From: CAZSVI01 sp964610205
GTDB lineage: Bacteria; Bacillota; Clostridia; DSM-8532
Length of the DNA: 7,879 nucleotides
Direction of reading: 5' to 3'
NCBI GenBank assembly: GCA_964610205.1
Contig: CAZSVI010000152.1
Span: 1 to 7,879 of the forward strand
Shown here in pieces: positions 5,884 to 7,879 of the stretch. The translations under genes and the position numbers were made by a program. Numbering within the stretch: the first letter of the stretch is position 1; every line of letters begins with the position of its first letter. The notes beneath the pieces are model-generated. The model ran no database searches. It saw nothing but the letters and a program-made list of their open reading frames with translations, and was not told the DNA's origin.

Positions 5884-7038
5884 ATGGAAACTGGCAGTCA
5901 TCTGGAGGAGCTAAGGGAAAAAATAAACGGAATCGACAGGCATCTTGTGAGCCTTTTTGAATCGCGTATGGAGGTTGTTTCAAAGGTTTTGGAATATAAG
6001 GAGAACCATGGGATGCCGGTTCTTGACTCCAAACGGGAGAAGGAAGTCATCCGGCGGACGGTATCTTATCTTAAGGACAAAGCCCTGGGAAACTATCTTT
6101 GCATACTGATGGATGAATTAATGACATTAAGCCGTCAATACCAGATTGACAGGATGAACAGCAGAACCAGTCATCTTCAGGATAATCCGGAATGTAAACC
6201 CATACCGGCCTCTGTTGTCGGACATTACGGAGCTCCCGGTTCCTTTAGTGAGGAAGCGGCCATTGAATATTTCGGGGAAGGGCTTTCCAGAAAGGGATAC
6301 GTTACTTTTGACGGGGTTATTCAGGCGTTATTGAATCAGGAAATCGACATGGGGGTATTGCCGGTTGAGAATTCTTCAACAGGTACTATTTCTGAAGTGG
6401 TCGATTTAATCCGGGATAATCAGGTTTTTATTACAGGAGAACATATCGTCCCAATACGCCACAACCTGCTGGCATTACCGGGAGCAAGGCTGTCGGATAT
6501 AAAAACGGTATATTCGCATTATCAGGGTTTTGAACAAAGCAGCCTCTTTTTAAAGCAATATGCCTGGGAGCAGATTGTATATAAAAGTACCGCCGACAGT
6601 GCCGAACGTGTCAGGGAGCTGGGCGATAAAACAAAAGCCGCCATTGCGTCCTCCCGCTGCGCTGCATCTTACGGTCTGGATATTCTTGTTCCGGATATTA
6701 ATTTTAACCGGCATAATTATACGCGCTTTATAATCATCGGCGTAAAAATGGAAGTTGGGCAGGACTGCAATAAAATGAGCGTGGTAATGGGTATTTCGCA
6801 TAAACCCGGGGCGTTGTACAGCGTGCTGCGGCTTTTTAACGAGCGGAATATCAACATTATGAAAATTGAATCACGCCCTGTTATCGGTAAACCCTGGGAG
6901 TACCTGTTTTTCTTTGATTTTGAAGGAAATCTGATGGAAGACAGGGTTAAAAGCCTTGTGGAATACCTGAAAAATACAGGTAACCAGTTCAGGCTGCTTG
7001 GGAATTACAGGCAATTCGTAACACAGCCCGTCTTATAA
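5884..7038 (+). CDS. pheA: Bifunctional chorismate mutase / prephenate dehydratase (P-protein)
   Basis: This three-domain enzyme turns chorismate into prephenate and then phenylpyruvate, the phenylalanine precursor. Residues 1-95 form an AroQ-type chorismate mutase helix bundle with Arg11, Arg28, Lys39, Asp48, Arg51 and Glu52 in the expected active-site pattern. Residues ~112-287 are the dehydratase domain, with GAPGSFSEEAA (116-126), LPVENSSTGTI (159-169) and the catalytic TRF motif at 280-282. Residues ~298-375 are an ACT regulatory domain with KPGAL (307-311) and ESRP (329-332), the sequences that bind phenylalanine in feedback inhibition. The 384-residue length is typical. The ATG at 5884 is nine bases after GGAG (5871-5874); a closer ATG at 5876 is out of frame and soon terminates. 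The 27-base gap after aroC contains no terminator, so it belongs to the same transcript and joins phenylalanine synthesis to the common pathway. Confidence 0.95.
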   Translation: METGSHLEELREKINGIDRHLVSLFESRMEVVSKVLEYKENHGMPVLDSKREKEVIRRTVSYLKDKALGNYLCILMDELMTLSRQYQIDRMNSRTSHLQDNPECKPIPASVVGHYGAPGSFSEEAAIEYFGEGLSRKGYVTFDGVIQALLNQEIDMGVLPVENSSTGTISEVVDLIRDNQVFITGEHIVPIRHNLLALPGARLSDIKTVYSHYQGFEQSSLFLKQYAWEQIVYKSTADSAERVRELGDKTKAAIASSRCAASYGLDILVPDINFNRHNYTRFIIIGVKMEVGQDCNKMSVVMGISHKPGALYSVLRLFNERNINIMKIESRPVIGKPWEYLFFFDFEGNLMEDRVKSLVEYLKNTGNQFRLLGNYRQFVTQPVL

Positions 7039-7049
7039 GGAGAAGGTTT

Positions 7050-7879
7050 ATGCTTTTGGGTTTGATTGGAGAAAAATTAACTCATAGTTATTCGCCCCGG
7101 ATACACCGTTTGTTTTTTGAATTGGCCGGTACAGAGGGGGAATACAGGCTTATTGAATTAAAAAAAGACGAGGTGGGGCAGTTTCTGAAAAAATCTTTGA
7201 AAGAGGGTTTTCAAGGATTGAATGTTACTATACCGTATAAAACAGCGGTTTTACAGTTTTTGGATGAAATATCCCCGGAAGCCGAAAAAATCGGAGCCGT
7301 AAATACTGTTGATTTTTCAGGCGGAATGAAAGGATACAATACCGATTATTACGGTATTTTATATACCTTTTTAAAAAATGAGGTGCAGGCAGCGGGGAAG
7401 AGGGCGCTGGTAACGGGCAGCGGCGGTTCGGCTAAGGCCGTGGTGACCTGTCTTGCCGACAAGGGTATTCGTGAAATTTATATGGCGGGCAGGGATCCGG
7501 TGCGAGCGGGTGAAAAATTCTCAAACGTAACGCCTGTTTCCTATACTGAAATTGAGAAATATAAGCCCTTTGATATAGTAATCAACACGACGCCTATAGG
7601 GATGTACCCGAATGCCGGAGCTTCGCCATTAATTGCCGAACAATTGAGAGGGGCGGGCTTTTTGTTTGATCTCATATATAACCCCTCAAGAACAAAACTG
7701 ATGGAAACGGCGGATGTTTTGGGCATAAGGAATGTAAACGGCTTATATATGCTGGTTGCCCAGGCTGTGAAAGCACAGCAAATCTGGCGCAGTACAGAGA
7801 AAGACAAAAGCCATACTCAGATGCCTCATTCACCGGTTAATGCGATGAATGACAAAAGCAGTCCGTGCAGTGATCTATA
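7050..7879 (+). CDS. aroE: Shikimate dehydrogenase, 3' end outside window; possible fusion
   Basis: AroE reduces 3-dehydroshikimate to shikimate with NADPH. The frame stays open from ATG 7050 to the window end (276 codons visible). AAGGAG at 7037-7042, overlapping the pheA stop, is seven bases upstream. Motifs are HSYSP (12-16, shikimate-binding serines), NVTIPYK (58-64, catalytic Lys64), GAVNT (82-86), NTD (97-99, catalytic Asp99), the Rossmann loop GSGGSAKA (123-130), INTTPIGM (178-185) and NGLYMLVAQAVKAQQIW (230-246). Gln238 lies in the last conserved motif. The dehydrogenase domain is normally complete soon after this, yet the frame continues with a polar, family-unlike stretch (about 248-276) rich in Ser, Lys and His. 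It may be an unusual tail or a linker to a second domain such as shikimate kinase. Core function is secure; the true end is not visible. Confidence 0.93.
   Translation, partial: MLLGLIGEKLTHSYSPRIHRLFFELAGTEGEYRLIELKKDEVGQFLKKSLKEGFQGLNVTIPYKTAVLQFLDEISPEAEKIGAVNTVDFSGGMKGYNTDYYGILYTFLKNEVQAAGKRALVTGSGGSAKAVVTCLADKGIREIYMAGRDPVRAGEKFSNVTPVSYTEIEKYKPFDIVINTTPIGMYPNAGASPLIAEQLRGAGFLFDLIYNPSRTKLMETADVLGIRNVNGLYMLVAQAVKAQQIWRSTEKDKSHTQMPHSPVNAMNDKSSPCSDL

Noticed and set aside
5876..5914. Alternative ATG at 5876 as start of pheA or a tiny upstream ORF
   Set aside because: It is out of frame with pheA, only one base after the GGAG, and reaches a stop after 12 codons.

Overview
The window looks like a chromosomal segment from a member of the Clostridia or a close Gram-positive relative. 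The evidence is strong GGAGG-type ribosome binding sites, occasional GTG and TTG starts, tight gene packing, a DAHP synthase of the type common in Firmicutes and Thermotoga, and AT-leaning codons. I cannot name a species.

Layout. Positions 1 to about 1072 are an AT-rich stretch holding three damaged genes in a row: the C-terminal part of an ABC transporter ATPase, the back part of a beta-ketoacyl-synthase-like protein broken by one frameshift, and the first ~62 codons of a FabG-like reductase that loses family similarity midway. They resemble leftovers of a lipid- or polyketide-type biosynthetic cluster with an exporter. A 60-base sample here (541-600) has 19 G+C, against 35 and 26 in samples from the operon (4201-4260, 6121-6180).

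Positions ~1073-1401 form the front of the aromatic operon. There is a perfect consensus sigma-A promoter (TTGACA, 18 bases, TATAAT), then ~250 bases of potentially structured leader, then a strong intrinsic terminator whose U-tract ends directly against the Shine-Dalgarno sequence of the first gene. This layout suggests transcription attenuation, although no known leader class was recognised.

Positions 1402-7879 carry six collinear, tightly packed genes: aroF, aroB, aroA, aroC, pheA and aroE (the last runs off the window). AroF condenses PEP and erythrose-4-phosphate to DAHP, and AroB makes 3-dehydroquinate. AroE reduces 3-dehydroshikimate to shikimate, AroA makes EPSP, and AroC makes chorismate. 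PheA converts chorismate through prephenate to phenylpyruvate. Dehydroquinate dehydratase and shikimate kinase are not seen. The kinase may follow immediately, possibly fused to AroE, whose reading frame continues about 30 codons beyond the normal dehydrogenase end.

The coding part is ordinary primary metabolism. The more interesting points are the unassigned leader or attenuator before aroF, the decayed cluster joined to it, and the AroE extension. I found no convincing new defence or mobile system.
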